Source of the DNA: Collybiopsis luxurians FD-317 M1
Taxonomy: Eukaryota > Basidiomycota > Agaricomycetes > Agaricales > Omphalotaceae
Assembly: GCA_000827265.1 (NCBI GenBank)
Contig: KN834843.1
Location: 62,001 to 126,000, forward strand
DNA: 64,000 nucleotides
Reading direction: 5' to 3'
The translations under genes and the position numbers were made by a program. Below the pieces are notes generated by a model, which was not told the origin of the DNA, searched no databases, and was given only the letters and a program-made list of their open reading frames with translations. Shown here in pieces: positions 12,090-24,469 of this stretch. The first letter of the stretch is position 1, and each line of letters starts with the position of its first letter.

Positions 12090-15000
12090 AGTCGATTCAG
12101 TCGATTCAGGACGCCCCAAGACAGTTGGCGTCGTTATGATATTCTTGTTAAGGGCTGTAGGCCGGGTCAAACGACGTACATACATAGTCTCGAACGTTCG
12201 TGTAGGGCGCTCAAAGCGTAAAGAACAAGGAAATATATTTGCGGCCGCAGGCAAGTTGAAACTGGCCTGTCATGGGCATGAAACTGGAAGGCGTCTTGGC
12301 ACCAACCCAAGAGATTAATCTCGCCATGTTCGCAGCAAACGGCTAGGACATGAATCAATCTGTACACTCGTAGACTGATTCACCGACTCTCTCATTACGA
12401 TTCGAGTTCTCAAAAAAAAAAATACGCTGCGGCGTCTCAGGTAAAACTTTCGCCACGAAAGGTATTCTTTCCTCTGTGGCATTTAAATACCATGTCATCC
12501 GTGCAGAAAGACGATGGCATCGTTCGGTAGCGTTCATTGTGATCTACGCACAGAGATTCCCCTATAACTTTAGACATGCTGTAGTTCTTTGCGGCCGCAA
12601 GTAAGCTGAGACCAATCGTTCAAGGATGTTAGGAGCCGTATCGTTTGCATACTTGAAAGCGTCCAGACGGACAGTACATAGTACGAGTTTAGTTTGTACT
12701 CTTTCGTTACAATCTTTCACCGTAAATAATTGATAAAGAACCCCCAAGCTCGAAGACACTCTTCCAGAACTAACTCGAACCCTTTAATTTTCCCGATTCG
12801 CAAAATCCAAAGAGCGAAGCTCGAGAAAAAAACGCCGCAGCGTCTTACATATATGATTCTCGCCATAACAAGGAATCATTTTATTCACGCATTTGAACAC
12901 TGGGTAATAACTACTTATATATGTCAAGGGCTGGTTATGTAGGTCAGGAACAACCGAACGTACTACTCAAAAAGTCTGTATTTGCGGCTGCGAGAAATTG
13001 ATTAGGTTTGCATCGTGTTGGCACTAGTACCGCTCAGGTTCATCCAAATCACGAGCGTATATACTCTTCTGTTATAGTCATCCCTTCTCAAGCTACATTC
13101 GTACGTGCGTTAGTAACCCAAAGACTGATTCGTGCTCGCGTATGCTTAGGCTTACGAACTCTGGACCCTAGACTGTGAACTGTAAAAAAGGAAAGGGAAG
13201 TTGTACTGACCGACTATCGAACTCAAGAGCTACTTTGCAGCGCGAGGAATACCATGGAGTACACCGCGGACATCTCGTAGAAGATTCGTTGCAGATGCTG
13301 TTTCGCTACACAGGTATGCAGACGAGCCTACTATCGACGGAGTATCTCGATGTATTCTAGTCAGCTTGACTATGCGGCCACTATGAAGAACACATGGTAG
13401 CGGCGGAACGCTTTCAACACCCATTGTAATGCACCCAAGTCCGCTCCACCTTCAAATATAAGCTCAGATACGAGGATAAGCCCACCTAGCAAGGTGCGTC
13501 GATAATGTCGGGATTTTTTTGGTTGGTTAATTCTGTTCTGAAGCTCCTTTCGTTCTCGCCTCTAGCTCCTGTGGCCACCTCATTACCCTATATCCAATCT
13601 TCCGTCTTCTCCCCGGTAAAGTGCGATTCTATGGTCCCTGCATCCGCCGGCACCCTCGACGCCAACAAGCCGTCTACCCAATCATAGTCAGTTCCGCGCT
13701 CCGTGACCGTCGACCAGCTTGCCGCGTTGACTCATAGGTCTAGCCTTTCTCGAGACAAGCTGACCGCAAATGAAAATCGTAGACTTTGACTGTACTATAC
13801 ATGGATGTAGTTGACGGGATATCGCCTACCTCAGGTGAGTCTCGGCAAGTTTTTTTCTTTCTGTACCGTGCTGAAATTCATGGTTGGTTAGTCGTTCCTT
13901 ATACGTCAATACGTCAAATGCACCTACATCCGTTCAACTACAGGTTTCCTCACCCATATCTTCAAGACTTTCCGTCGGTCTATTCAGCTTGGCTCTTCTT
14001 CCGTAGGCGTCACTTCTGAAGCTATATCTAACTCCCGACTACATCTGGCTAATAAAAAAAGTCAGCGCTGCAAACTCTCTATGGCTTCGATCTCGACATT
14101 TTCGTTGGCTATCTAATTTCGTGCGTCCGATGACCAAAAGCACGACACTGGCGAAACGGAAACAACGATCTATTCTGTCTCAAGCACTACCGCATTCTTC
14201 ATGTCGTCCAAAGCCTCTGCTAGTCTTCCCCATCTTCTAGCCGTTCCCCGCACGTACATTCACATTAAAAAATCCCACTGCACGACAGCACCGACGTCTC
14301 TGCCAGGCTCTTTCAGTGCAATTAGGATGATTCTGGATGTCACTCCCTTTCAGTCTGCTGGAGTGTGAGTCGTGGTTAGTTGGAGGAGCTTTTTTTTTTT
14401 GGTTGCTTTGGCTTCGGCGTAAGTTCAGCGTCGTGTTGTTCACACTAGTGGAATAGATTCACTTCAGCTGTTTAGAAGAATCGCGGGCCTGCTCTTATAG
14501 AAGCCGTTTAGAAACCCGTGAAGGAGTCGGATCGAGGATAGACAAGTATCGTCGTCTCTGAGGTATAGGTTTGGTTGTGGACCGTGGTAAGTTCTGACTT
14601 TTTGGTCGTTTGCGATATCGATGTCATTTTATTTTCCGTCCTGTACGATATCATACTGAATACGTTCGTATAGAATTATCTGATTACCGAGTCCATTACG
14701 GGAAGCGTGTGACCTACGACATACGCTCAAGTTGCTAGGCTCCAGCACGATCCTCCTTCCCTTTTTTCGATGCATGAAAGAGCAAAGAGATCTCTTCATT
14801 ATCATTGATTACCTGGAAAAATTCTGGCCTCAGGCTACGAACTAGATCGATAACCGTTTTGCAACGAAGAGATTTGGTTAAGGATAAAAGCTTCGCATTG
14901 AATAAATCGGGTTGTATGGTCGTCGATTTCGCTGAATAACCCCTTGCATTCATACGTGTAACGACTGAAGCACTGTTGTCCAGATGAAGCCTCATCGCTT

Positions 15001-15500
15001 TCCTTGGGGCCCGGACTACAAGACAGAAAAACTCGAACCTGCTCGACGGTACTGGCTTTTTAAGGAAATTGAAACTGATTTGCGTAAAGAGTTAGCACCA
15101 AAATCGCATCGAGCTTAAGAGCTCCATTCAACCCATTCCACAAACAATGAAATACACCGCGGGCATACCCTGTCGTTGCAATCATTCACCAAGGTACGCC
15201 AACGATCTGTCTCAAGTATTTCACGGGAATCATTTACCCCTTGTCTCGTTACAACTTGGTCCGCAAGATTGTTGAGGAAAAGAGCGCTTGAATTTTACGC
15301 CCACTGCCACGAGGAGCACCTAATTATTGGATCCGACTTTGCCCTCCGATGTAGTTCATCAGACTTCATTCATGGGCTCGAAGTGGCATTTTGCGCGATT
15401 GTGGCTAATTTTCGGGTATATCTCCAAGGACAAAACCTGACGACACGCTCCCTGGCCTCTTTGTATCGCTAAAATCCCTCGTCCCTCATCATCGGGTTTG
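12090..15500. repeat. array spacer A, diverged duplicate of spacer B
   Basis: From GTCGATTCAGTCGATTCAGG at about 12091, this stretch aligns in blocks with 19572-25300. Matching landmarks are GGACGCC..AAGACAG and GGTCAAACGAC near the left edge, GCTCCTGTGGCCACCTC (13568; 20668), CTGTACGATAT (14641; about 21807), CGTGTGACCTACGACAT and GATAAAAGCTTCGC (14883; 23513). It ends at the S1 promoter. ORFs inside are short and broken; 14735-14995 on minus is a relic of the one described at 23151-23887. No functional gene is supported. Confidence 0.7.
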
Positions 15501-15586
15501 TAAACAAAAAAATTCTTCCGCTGTCGGAAGATTTACCTGAAAACTCCGAGTACCGTGCGGAAAAATACCTGGGGGCAATGCGAACA

Positions 15587-15592
15587 TATAAA
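15587..15592 (+). promoter_or_regulatory. TATA box of S1a
   Basis: TATAAA 71-76 bp upstream of the S1a start. The same element in the same context (GGGGGCAATGCGAA) precedes S1b at 25369-25374. Confidence 0.6.
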
Positions 15593-15662
15593 CAACAAAA
15601 AAAGCTCGCCACTGGTTCTTTCGTCCTGCTGGTCAGGTATCCGGTATCCTTTCGAATCTGAA

Positions 15663-16238
15663 ATGCGAATAGGCGGTCTCTTTGTTGCCCTTATTTCTGT
15701 CGTCTATGCTGCTCCTCACGCTGTAAGTAACGTTTCAGTTTTGCTCCTTCAACGCCATTTCTACGTCCCTCTCTCTCCGACATTATAGATCAATACCAGT
15801 CTGCGAGAAATTGCCAATGCCGAGAGGGCACCCGCCAACGACTTTTCTTCCCTCTCAGTCGTAAATCTCTCTCGTCGCGAAGACATAACAGCTACGGTCA
15901 CCTTTACCTCGGGTACATCCTCCTCCCCTACACAATCTCCCTCCGACATGCAACATGTCGCCAGATACACCGTCCGGGACCTCCTTCAAAAGATCGCAAC
16001 CGAAATCAAAATAAATTTAACCGTCAAATTCACAAATGACATCTCACCCAATGAAGCCGTCTTTGGAGCCGAAACAGGGTTCACGTTCACAGCCCCTTTG
16101 GAACAATGTCTAAATAAAATTAAGAAGCGTGGATTGCCGTTATACAGGACAGGACGTTGTAGTGGAACTGTGGTCATTGGGAAGGAAAAGGGTGTTATTT
16201 ATGGTGCAGATGGGAAACAACTTTATCGACAGGCTTGA
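15663..16238 (+). CDS. small secreted protein S1a, two-cysteine pre-pro-protein
   Basis: Two exons, 15663-15722 and 15789-16238, 169 residues, with one GT-AG intron right after the signal peptide (MRIGGLFVALISVVYAAPHA). A pro-segment ends in a dibasic site, LSRR at 47-50, directly before the conserved TVTFTSGT strand. The mature part has an amphipathic helix after PSDMQ, a FTAPLEQC block, a second Cys and the terminal GKEKGVIYGADGKQLYRQ. The two cysteines probably form one disulfide. Its paralogue S2a lies 0.8 kb downstream and a duplicate (S1b) 9.8 kb away. No known family is recognised; Kex2-type processing is inferred from the RR site, shared with S1b and S2a. Confidence 0.75.
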
Positions 16239-16897
16239 GGTACGTTTTTGTCATGTCGAATGTGGATTTTGCTTGGGACACTTATTCTAGCATAACCGTA
16301 AAGCTTGATAGTTTTCAAGCCAATCTGAAACAAGATTTGCTAAAGAGACTTCGACTTCCCGTTTCGATACATTAGTTTCCTGATTGACGAGAGTAAGTAT
16401 TACAAGAGAACGTATTTCGAGGTCGAAGATTGAGCCTCTTCTCTATGATCAAGCCCTACTCGGCGACTTCGAGTCTCTACAAGTCGGGACTCGAGATTGC
16501 GAGGATCGTCAGGGCATGTACACTGTACAGAGTCTATCTTGCTTGCTAATATCACTTCGCAAAGGTGACAAGACGCAGGAACATCATTTCGGACCTGACA
16601 GGGATAGGTCGTAGCTCCATCCGAGAAAAGATTGTAAGCGACAATGAGGACTTGTTTCGTTGAACTCTTAGCGTGACCTTACCCTTATCACTGAATAAGA
16701 TTCCAGCATTCGACCATGTTGACTGCTTCGCTTGCATCAGGTCGGGGCAGAGTCTAGACGGTTGAGGGACTAACTATCTAATCACCACATCACTCCGGGG
16801 GCCTTGCCCTAAATCATTGTGCAAGCCTATCTCACGCGTATGTTCGGGACGTTCGGGACATCTGAAAGACCCTTACACTGCTCCCTAATGAGTTTGT
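16239..16897. other. S1a-S2a intergenic region
   Basis: No gene. It is duplicated, with similar length, at 26058-26736 between S1b and S2b. It contains GCGTATGTTCGGGA..TTCGGGAC, conserved in both copies shortly before the S2 TATA box. Confidence 0.5.
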
Positions 16898-16903
16898 TAT
16901 AAA
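16898..16903 (+). promoter_or_regulatory. TATA box of S2a
   Basis: TATAAA 110-115 bp upstream of the S2a start. The counterpart at S2b is 26737-26742. Confidence 0.5.
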
Positions 16904-17012
16904 TTCGACTCTTTCGCGGTCTAGATTTTTCATCCCGCAGGTCGGGTCCCCTCTCACTGTCACAAAATTTTTCCCTCTTCGACTCCCCTCCAAAACCTAT
17001 ATCGTATCCATC

Positions 17013-17596
17013 ATGCGCGCAAACTTGATCAGCAGCTTTCTTACTCTCAGCCTTGTCTCTGCTGTATGTGCAGCTCTCCGACAGGCGAGTACTTTGACTT
17101 CACCATTTTCCGACGCTCCAATGCAATCTGTACCTAGACAGAGATAGATCTCGGAAGGCGTTTCAATGAGCTAGATGGTCCTACTAACCGGTTCTCTCGC
17201 CGTTTAATCACCGTGGTCACTGTCACCTTCACCTCAGGAACTGCATCTCGCAGTCGAGATCCATCCCCCTCCCAGCTCGCAGCTCGACTTGCCGCTCAAA
17301 ATCTTATCGAGGAAACTGCTGCAGCCCTGAAAAGTAAAGGAGAAATACAGGCCGCGCTGTGGACGGCGGAATTCGAGAATGATATCGAAATCACCAGCGC
17401 CGAAGGAGACGAAATCAGATTTACTATCAAGGCACCTTTGAAAGAGTGTGGAGAAGCCCCGAGCCGTCGACGGGGATTGAAAATCTCTGGGATTGGGAGC
17501 TCGAAAGGTTGTAGAGGTATTGCTGTTATAGGCGAGAGGCGGGGAGTTATCGTTGATAAAGATGATCACACTCTCTACCAGCAGCACAGTACATGA
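17013..17596 (+). CDS. small secreted protein S2a, paralogue of S1
   Basis: Two exons, 17013-17084 and 17138-17596, 176 residues. The signal peptide is MRANLISSFLTLSLVSAVCA. The pro-segment ends FSRR (43-46), again just before TVTFTSGT. The mature part has a helix (SQLAARLAAQNLIEETAAAL), FTIKAPLKEC, a second Cys and IAVIGERRGVIVDKDDHTLY, matching S1 block for block. The intron begins GCGAGT after CAG; the S2b copy has GTGAGT, so a GC-AG intron is inferred. The gene is convergent with hel1. Function unknown; a secreted effector or cell-surface role is only a guess. Confidence 0.7.
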
Positions 17597-17894
17597 GCTC
17601 ATATATCCCGAGCACATACCTTGGTTTCAACGCATTTGCTAGGTTCGTAGGGACGCAGAGCATTGACTGTTTTACCTCAATATACATTTATCGTGCAGTA
17701 CTGTTATCAGCTAAACACGTACGACAGCCAAGAACCGCCCGCCCCTCATAGATGAAAGTTAAGACAAGTAAGATGAACGTTGAGTAGAAAGATATGACTG
17801 GATACATTTGTCGAGACATTATCGCTCAGATCCAAGAGATGCTCACCGGTTTTGATCCCAACCGCATGCTCCCTCGCTCAGTTCTGCCCTCAAA

Positions 17895-19571
17895 CTAGGA
17901 AAGGTTCAGCTTCGCTGTACCGTTTGTGTGCAAACAAATTCCATTCTTTTTTTGCCCTAGATTTAATCGCCTCCTAGTATATCGTGTTAATAAGATTGAA
18001 GAACAATTTATATACAGGTCAGTCAAACCACTCGAGAGCATGCAAGATCCAACTTCTCCATATCCCCCGTAACACCATCCAAGCCCTGGCCCGTTACCCG
18101 CCACACCCGGAAGGTCAGCGCTCGAATTCAACACATCTTCCGCATCCACCCACACCTTCTGCGGTCCTTCCTGCATTGCCCAATATTCACATAATCTACC
18201 TATGAGTGTCCATCTAGCCACACCTCGTAAAAACAGTCTACTGGACACAATCACCATCCCCTTCCGGCATCGAGTCAGCATCGCATTCGTTCGATTCCGG
18301 GAATTCAAAAATCCGGTCCGATTCGACCTGACGACGGAGATGAGAACATAGTCAGCTTCATTGCCTACATAGAACGAAGACCCGTGAGCGACTGTCCACA
18401 CTGCAGATTTTAGATTACTGACCTTGGAAACTATCAACGTTAAATACGTGCTCCCAAGGATGCTCTTCCTGCTTCAACGCCTTTTGTATGGCCGCTCGTT
18501 GTGCGTCATACGGGGTGATAATGCAGAATTTCTTGGAGTGGTAGTAATTCCTGACAAGGTTGACCATAGTTGAAACTTCAAATGAGTTCTGTATAGGCAT
18601 TGTCAATGACGCTTTTGTAAGGGTAGATCGACTAACTATCCAGCTCGTTCCCTTTTTTTCTTCTGTTCCCCGCCAAACATCCACAAAGCGAACACAAGAA
18701 AAGTTGTTGATATATCATGATGGGATCTAAGCTTCGATTTGTACACATAGATTGAAATGAAAGATCCAAGAGTGCGTGGCATACGATCTAGTGCACAACG
18801 GTTAGCTGAATCAAGGAAGACAGACATAACTCTCACATTGAATGTCAAGCAAGTAACTGGTCGGTTTGAAATGAGGCACCTCAAAAATACTCTTTAATGA
18901 CTTGCACTCTTCTTTTCCAAAAGGGGGCACTAGGTAGTATCAATGTGCTTAGCAATGGAAATCAGGGAATATTCAAGAAAAAAAGTCACGTACGCTGATT
19001 TGGATTACCGGAAAAGCATACTTTTATAAGCGTTTTGCGAAGTTCATAGAAAACATGCTAGAATTGAGCAAAGGTTCAGGAGAAGAGAATTTAATAAAAA
19101 CAGTCAGGACCTGCCATGTAGTCAAAAATATCAATTTGAGAAGCTTCATCTACCACGAGATTCCGCACGGGGACGATATCAAACACTCCCTTACTCTCAA
19201 GGTTTGGATTTGACAGTAGAGCCAGCGTCGAAAGAATAACGGTAGAACTTCCAATCGCCTGACTCAGTGCTACTCGATCTTTAGGCAGTTGACCGGTTCG
19301 AATCAACTGTCCTTGAAACGATTCATAAATATGTTCATGCCTACAAATTACGGGAGAATTCAGTCTTACTGGCCGAGGAATAGAGTAAGGTGAGGCATAT
19401 ACCACTCGATATAAAATTCGGCCGACACAATCAACTTGAAATCCACGTTTCGCTGTAAAAGCTTTTCGGCAATGTTCTTCACAGTCACGTTTGAGTTTCC
19501 AATGATCCATACGGGTTCGTTTGACCAAATTTCCGCAGCGGAAGTGATAGTGGTGGTCTTGCCAGTGCCAG
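17895..19571 (-). pseudogene. hel1: 5'-truncated SF1B helicase copy
   Basis: Corresponds to exons 5-11 of hel3 and hel4. Exon 5 (19403-19571) starts inside Walker A: SGTGKTTT remains, but the GPP before it is replaced by spacer-B sequence. Exon 6 (19115-19340) keeps VVDEASQIDIF. In exon 7 (18994-19057) motif III GDPKQ has become GNPNQ. Exon 9 (18637-18787) carries a 2-nt insertion, and the 3' end is shifted in the last exon. Exons 8 (18837-18929), 10 (18423-18588) and 11 (from 18364) are otherwise recognisable. Exons 1-4 are absent. A duplication breakpoint, not gradual decay, explains the left truncation. It is not expected to yield a working helicase. Confidence 0.85.
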
Positions 19572-21833
19572 ACTCGATTGAGTCGATTGAGGACGCCACA
19601 AGACAGGAGACAGTTGGCGTTTTGTGTTGAAGCTGGCGTCTTGTGTTGAGACGGGCGGGTCAAACGACATTGAACTTTCGTGTAGGCGCGCAAACGAAGA
19701 AAATCAATACGGCCGCAGGGAATTCGAAACCAGCCTGTCAAGAACATCCGAGATCGGGATAACTCGTAGATTTTCTCATTACGATTATGCGCTGTGGCAT
19801 CTCATGAAGTATGTAAAGTTTCACCACGAGAGGTATTCATTCGACCTCCATAGCATTTTAAATACTTGCAGCAGCACAATGGCGGATTTACAGCCGCAAA
19901 AGAGTCATAAAGCGTCCTAGCAGTACACCACAGTATCGTTTCGTTACATATAGCAAGTACTTTCCAAAATCCACTCCTCTTCGACTCGCAACCCTCCAAA
20001 AATCAAAATGCTTATAGAAAACACCCAAGAATCATTTTCATTTAACGCTGGGGGATATATGTCAAGGGCCGCTACAGGACAGTAGACACCGTTTCCATTT
20101 CCATCATGTATGTAGTGACCGTCAGGAACAAGCGCACAAAAGGTCTCGTATGTATTTGTGGCTGCAAGCAATCTATTAACAGATTTAAGGTTTGCATCGT
20201 GTTGGCACCATTCCTTTTGAAAAGTAGGTAACTATGCAACTGGCACGACTGGGAGTCTGTTACAACTGAGATACATTCGAACGCTCGTATGTCCTACAAA
20301 GAACGACCATTTCGAACTACTTTGTAAAATGAATTTCTTAGCACCAGAATCTGCCAAGGTTTAGGTACAGTCCTACGGCTCCAGAGCTACTCTGCAACAC
20401 GACTAAGCAGTTCCACCGATTTCACCGCAGACATCTCAGAAAGAGGAATCGTAGTAGATATGTGTCACTATAAATACATGTATGCGGACGAACTTGATAA
20501 GAAGTGGGTATCTCAATTTATTCTAGTCTATTCTGCAGCTACTATAAAGGACCCAAGATAACGGCGGACTCTTTCTCAAATGAGAGGTCACTCAACAAGG
20601 CGCGTTGATGATGTCAACTTTTTGGATTGCTTGATTCTGCTCTGACGCTCCACTCGCCTCCTGCTCCTGTGGCCACCTCGTTACCGTGTTCACTCTTCGT
20701 TTTCTCCCAGTGTCAACCCTGCGCTCCGTGACACTCAACCAGCTCGATTGACTCAGTCAATCGTTCTCAAGACACGCTATCCGCGAAGGAAAATCATAGA
20801 CTTTGGTAGTCCTATGCAGGGATGTATCAATGTGATATCGCGCACTTCACCTTAAGGAGAGTCTCAGCAATTTTTTCTTTTGTTGAGTTAATGCTGAAAC
20901 GCATTGTTGGTGCTTAGTCGCTCCTCATACGTTGATGCGTCCTACCTATTCGTTCAACTACATGTCTATACCCTCAGGCTCAAGACTTTCCGGCTTAAGT
21001 TGTAAACCCCACGGATGGCACTGTACAGTGTAAACCTCTATAGCTTCGGCCTCGACGTTTCTGTTGATGTCTAAATCAGTATATCGATGCAAGTACGCTA
21101 CCGTATCGTCCAAAGTCCCCGCTAACCTTCTCCATCTTTCATCCGTTCCCCGCGCTTGTATTCAGATTTCACGCCACTACCATAACGTCCCCGGCCTCTC
21201 TTCCGGCTCTTAGTGTAATTAGGATGATTCTAGTTACAACTGCCTTTTGGCTTACTAGACAGCAGAAGTGTGAATCGCGGTTAGGCGGAAGAGCCTTCCT
21301 TTTGGTTGTGCTGGCTTCGGCGTAGATAAAATTTCTATTTACACCTTCAGAGTTACGCTCAACTAAAAGGATAAAAACCCGCCACTGGTCTCAATCTCCC
21401 CCGCATGTCACGGGTATATTCACGCCAAATCCAATTCCACTGAACGACGTTCCGACGTCTTTGCCAGGCCTCCAAGTGTAATTATTAGGATGATTCAGTC
21501 TCAGTACCAAACGACACAAGTGTGAAGGGCGTCGTACGTCGTTACCGTGGAGAAGCCTTCCTTTAATTTGGTTTGTGCTGGCTTCGGGCGTGGATTCAGC
21601 GTCGCGCTGTGTTCACGCTGGTGGGCATAGATTTAATTCAGCTCAGTTGTAAATTTATTTAAAAAAGGTCGCGGACCTGCTCTTTTTGATATCGTTCAGA
21701 AACCTGGGGAGGATAGACAAGCATCGTTGTCCCTGAGGTATAGATTTGGCTGTGGCCCACGGCGTGTTCTGGCTTGGCGATATCAGTATCCTTTTACTCT
21801 CCGTCCTGTACGATATTATACTGAATATGATTA

Positions 21834-22733
21834 CACTCCCAATTTAGAAAAAAATACGTCGGGCAGATTTTTGAGCAGAAAGTAGATAAATCAGGTGGCA
21901 TTTCAGTGCCGTAGAAATATGAGTTGAATTATATTTTTTCACCTGTGGTGAAAGATTTGGTGAAAGTTGCCAAATCAGTAGAGTAATCAGATGAAATGAA
22001 AGGTTGTTTGATAAGTGCTGCTTCATTTCAGTAGAAAGTTGCGCTGAATTGTGAACTCTCGAAACAATTGAAATGCCTTCTAAAATGAGATATTCTTCTA
22101 GTCTTTAAGCAGATACAAAAGAGTCACTGAAAATCCACAAATCTGCTCAACAGATTTTCCTCTGGAGCCATTTCTGTTGAGCAGATTTGTAGAATTTTAG
22201 CTTTCCTTTTGAGCCTGCTGAAAAAACACCAGAAATATCCCATTTAAGAAGGGATTTCAATTGTTTTGAAAGTTCTGTTGGAAATAGTGGAGTAGGTGGC
22301 AATCGGAACACTCGCCGTACCCTTATTTTTGCTTCCATTTGTTTGAGTGCTTAGTTACATTTTTATTTCAATGATTGCGCAGTTACCTAGTAGATAATTC
22401 AACCTATTATACAAAGATCTATATAAGTACTGTAGTTTCCAATAAATTCCCAGTGCGTTTGACCTGGGCTTTTGCTATTGGTACTGGAGTTCTGAAGGTT
22501 TCTCCAACAAGTTCACCATTCAGTGTGAATTTCTACTCAATTGAAGCAGCACCTATCAGATGACCTTTCTGTTCATCTGATTACTCTACTGATTTGGCAA
22601 CTTTAGCCAGATCTTTCATTGCAAATGAAAGTATATAACTCAGTCCATATCTCTACGCCGCCAAAATATACCCTGATCTATCTACTTTCTACTCAAAAAT
22701 CTGCTCGATGGATTTTTTTCCAAGTTGGGAGTG
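21834..22733. mobile_element. 900-bp non-autonomous TIR element
   Basis: Flanked by TTA (21831-21833 and 22734-22736). Ends are inverted: CACTCCCAATTTAGAAAAAA on the left against CACTCCCAACTTGGAAAAAA read from the right. Similarity continues inward about 190 bp, including AGATTTTTGAG.AGAAAGTAGAT and TTGCCAAATCAGTAGAGTAA. Spacer A has the empty site with a single TTA (14684-14686). There is no transposase ORF. The 3-bp TTA duplication suggests PIF/Harbinger or CACTA mobilisation. An internal palindrome, AAATCTGCTCAACAG against CTGTTGAGCAGATTT, lies at 22139-22188. Confidence 0.85.
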
Positions 22734-23150
22734 TTACCAAGGCCACTACGGGACGCGTGTGACCTACGACATGCGTTACTAGGGTCCAGCTTGATCCTTC
22801 TTCCCTTTGTGTGAGGTGTGAAAGAGCAGTGCACTCGAGTGAGTTTCGTGCGGGTTTGCCAGTCAATATCACCAGCCGACCACGGTGGAAGCGTCCCTCA
22901 CGGCTCCTTCAAACTGGTTGATTCTAGGATAGAGATTGTATCGCTGATTCTCAAGTGTATCACCCAATGTGCACGAGTGCATGAGTCGCGGGAGTGAGAA
23001 CACTTCCTCGTTGGGAGCTCGCGGACCATCCGTTTTGGGTGGGCATTTCAGTGTGCGTGCTGATTCATCAACTCCACCACAGGTATGGTACTTAGCTATT
23101 GTACAAAGCCTAGCTAATCTTTTGCAATTATGGACGGGTTGAAACGCTCG

Positions 23151-23887
23151 CTAGACTTCTTCCTCATCCTCTCTATTCCAATAGCAGCAGTCGTCCAAAA
23201 AATCTCGAACAAATTCCTCGCCCTCCTCTCCTCCCAATACTTTTGTTGTCAGAAGAACCAACTTTCGATCCGCCTTGTACCGATCCTCTGCGTAACCGTC
23301 GTCCGTCCGTTCTAAAACAGCATCAAAAATCTGGATGTAATGCTTCGACTTCCTCGGGTACTTCTCAGGCTGCGCGTCAGATCGACAACCGTTTTGCGAC
23401 GAAGACATCTGGTTTGGGCATCCCAGTCCTCACACGATATAACGCCTTCGATGTTACGAATAACATTGAGTATGAACAAGATGAGCATATCCTGCTGGAG
23501 CCTTGCAAGGATAAAAGCTTCGCGTCGAATGACTCGTGCCGTGTGGTCATTGATTTCTTTGATAGACAGAGCATATTCAGCGGTAGGGGGGACGAGGGAT
23601 GTCGTCCATGTCGCTTAAAGTTTCGCCTCTACTCAGGCGATGAAAGGACAGGAAAAGTCAAATACAACATTGAAGCTGATCTGGTCTTCAGACACAGAAT
23701 TACACCCAATCAACATCCTTCGAAAGGCTTCTCGCTCCTCGTCAACCCCTCTGCCTGCATATCCACCTTGAACAATCATTTCACGCAGATTATCGACATT
23801 GTATGCAATGAATCCTTCGCCGTCGCCTTGAGTACGAGCAAAACGCATTAGGTATAAGTAATATGTTGCTCCAAATGTGACCATCAT
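23151..23887 (-). pseudogene. decayed gene of unknown function inside spacer B
   Basis: Minus-strand segments read as protein: 23633-23887 (GDGEGFIAYNVDNLREMIVQ), about 23330-23600 (MDDIPRPPTAEYALSIKE, RRKTVVDLTRSLR) and 23151-23370 (YPRKSKHYIQIFDAVLER, then an acidic tail ending NREDEEEV). The last two are out of frame near 23365, and no intron fits. The relic in spacer A keeps KTVIDLVRSLRPEFF, showing that this strand was once coding. A 202-codon plus-strand ORF (23243-23851) overlaps but has no matching relic. No family recognised. Confidence 0.35.
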
Positions 23888-24436
23888 TGATTCATCCCGA
23901 CCCCACCCTCATATCCAGTAGGTCAATTTGCCATCCTTTCACTTCCGAGGGATTTCACAGATCCCTAATATCCGAAAGTCTTCCAGGGAGCACCTCCACC
24001 TCTCTCTAGCACTGCTTATGAGCGCGCCGACGTAGAACCTGATCAGGAGTGTCCACAGTCCTTAAGCTTGGACAGTACGTCGTCAAAAGTCGAGTCGCAT
24101 CCGCACAAGTAAGGTCCTGTTCCACACCATCAATCGGACATTGCAGACATCTTCCTTCCCCTCATCAAAAGCAAGCTGCTCGAACAACGACAACGACTTG
24201 AGCGCCGTTTGCTCTCGCGACTGATGAGTTTGACTATGTTTTTGTGCACAATGAATCAATTAAGCGCTGCGTGAATATGCGAGTTAATGATAGGCTTTTA
24301 TGATGTACTGCTTGACCGCCGTTGATTCAATCGTATAACAGTCTTACAGGCAAATCAATTCCATTCCCAGGAGCTAGGTATGACCACAGTCTCCATCGAT
24401 ACCCAGCTTCTACATGTCCAAGGTCTGCAACGCTAG

Positions 24437-24469
24437 GCACAATATGGGCACAATATGGGCACAATGGGC
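24437..24469. repeat. 11-bp minisatellite, three units
   Basis: Three consecutive copies of GCACAATATGG, the last one shortened (GCACAATGG). Confidence 0.8.

Noticed and set aside
17234..17617. 127-codon ORF antisense to S2a
   Set aside because: Entirely within the S2a exon; the plus frame has the signal peptide, intron and paralogues.
19290..19310. tRNA B-box-like GGTTCGAATCA in the helicase copies
   Set aside because: It lies in coding sequence, has no A box or cloverleaf partner, and repeats only because the gene repeats.
23243..23851. 202-codon plus-strand ORF in spacer B
   Set aside because: The opposite strand is the one conserved as protein between spacers A and B, and this ORF has no recognisable domain.
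24437..24469. CRISPR-like short repeats
   Set aside because: Three contiguous 11-bp units without spacers in a eukaryotic genome; a simple minisatellite.
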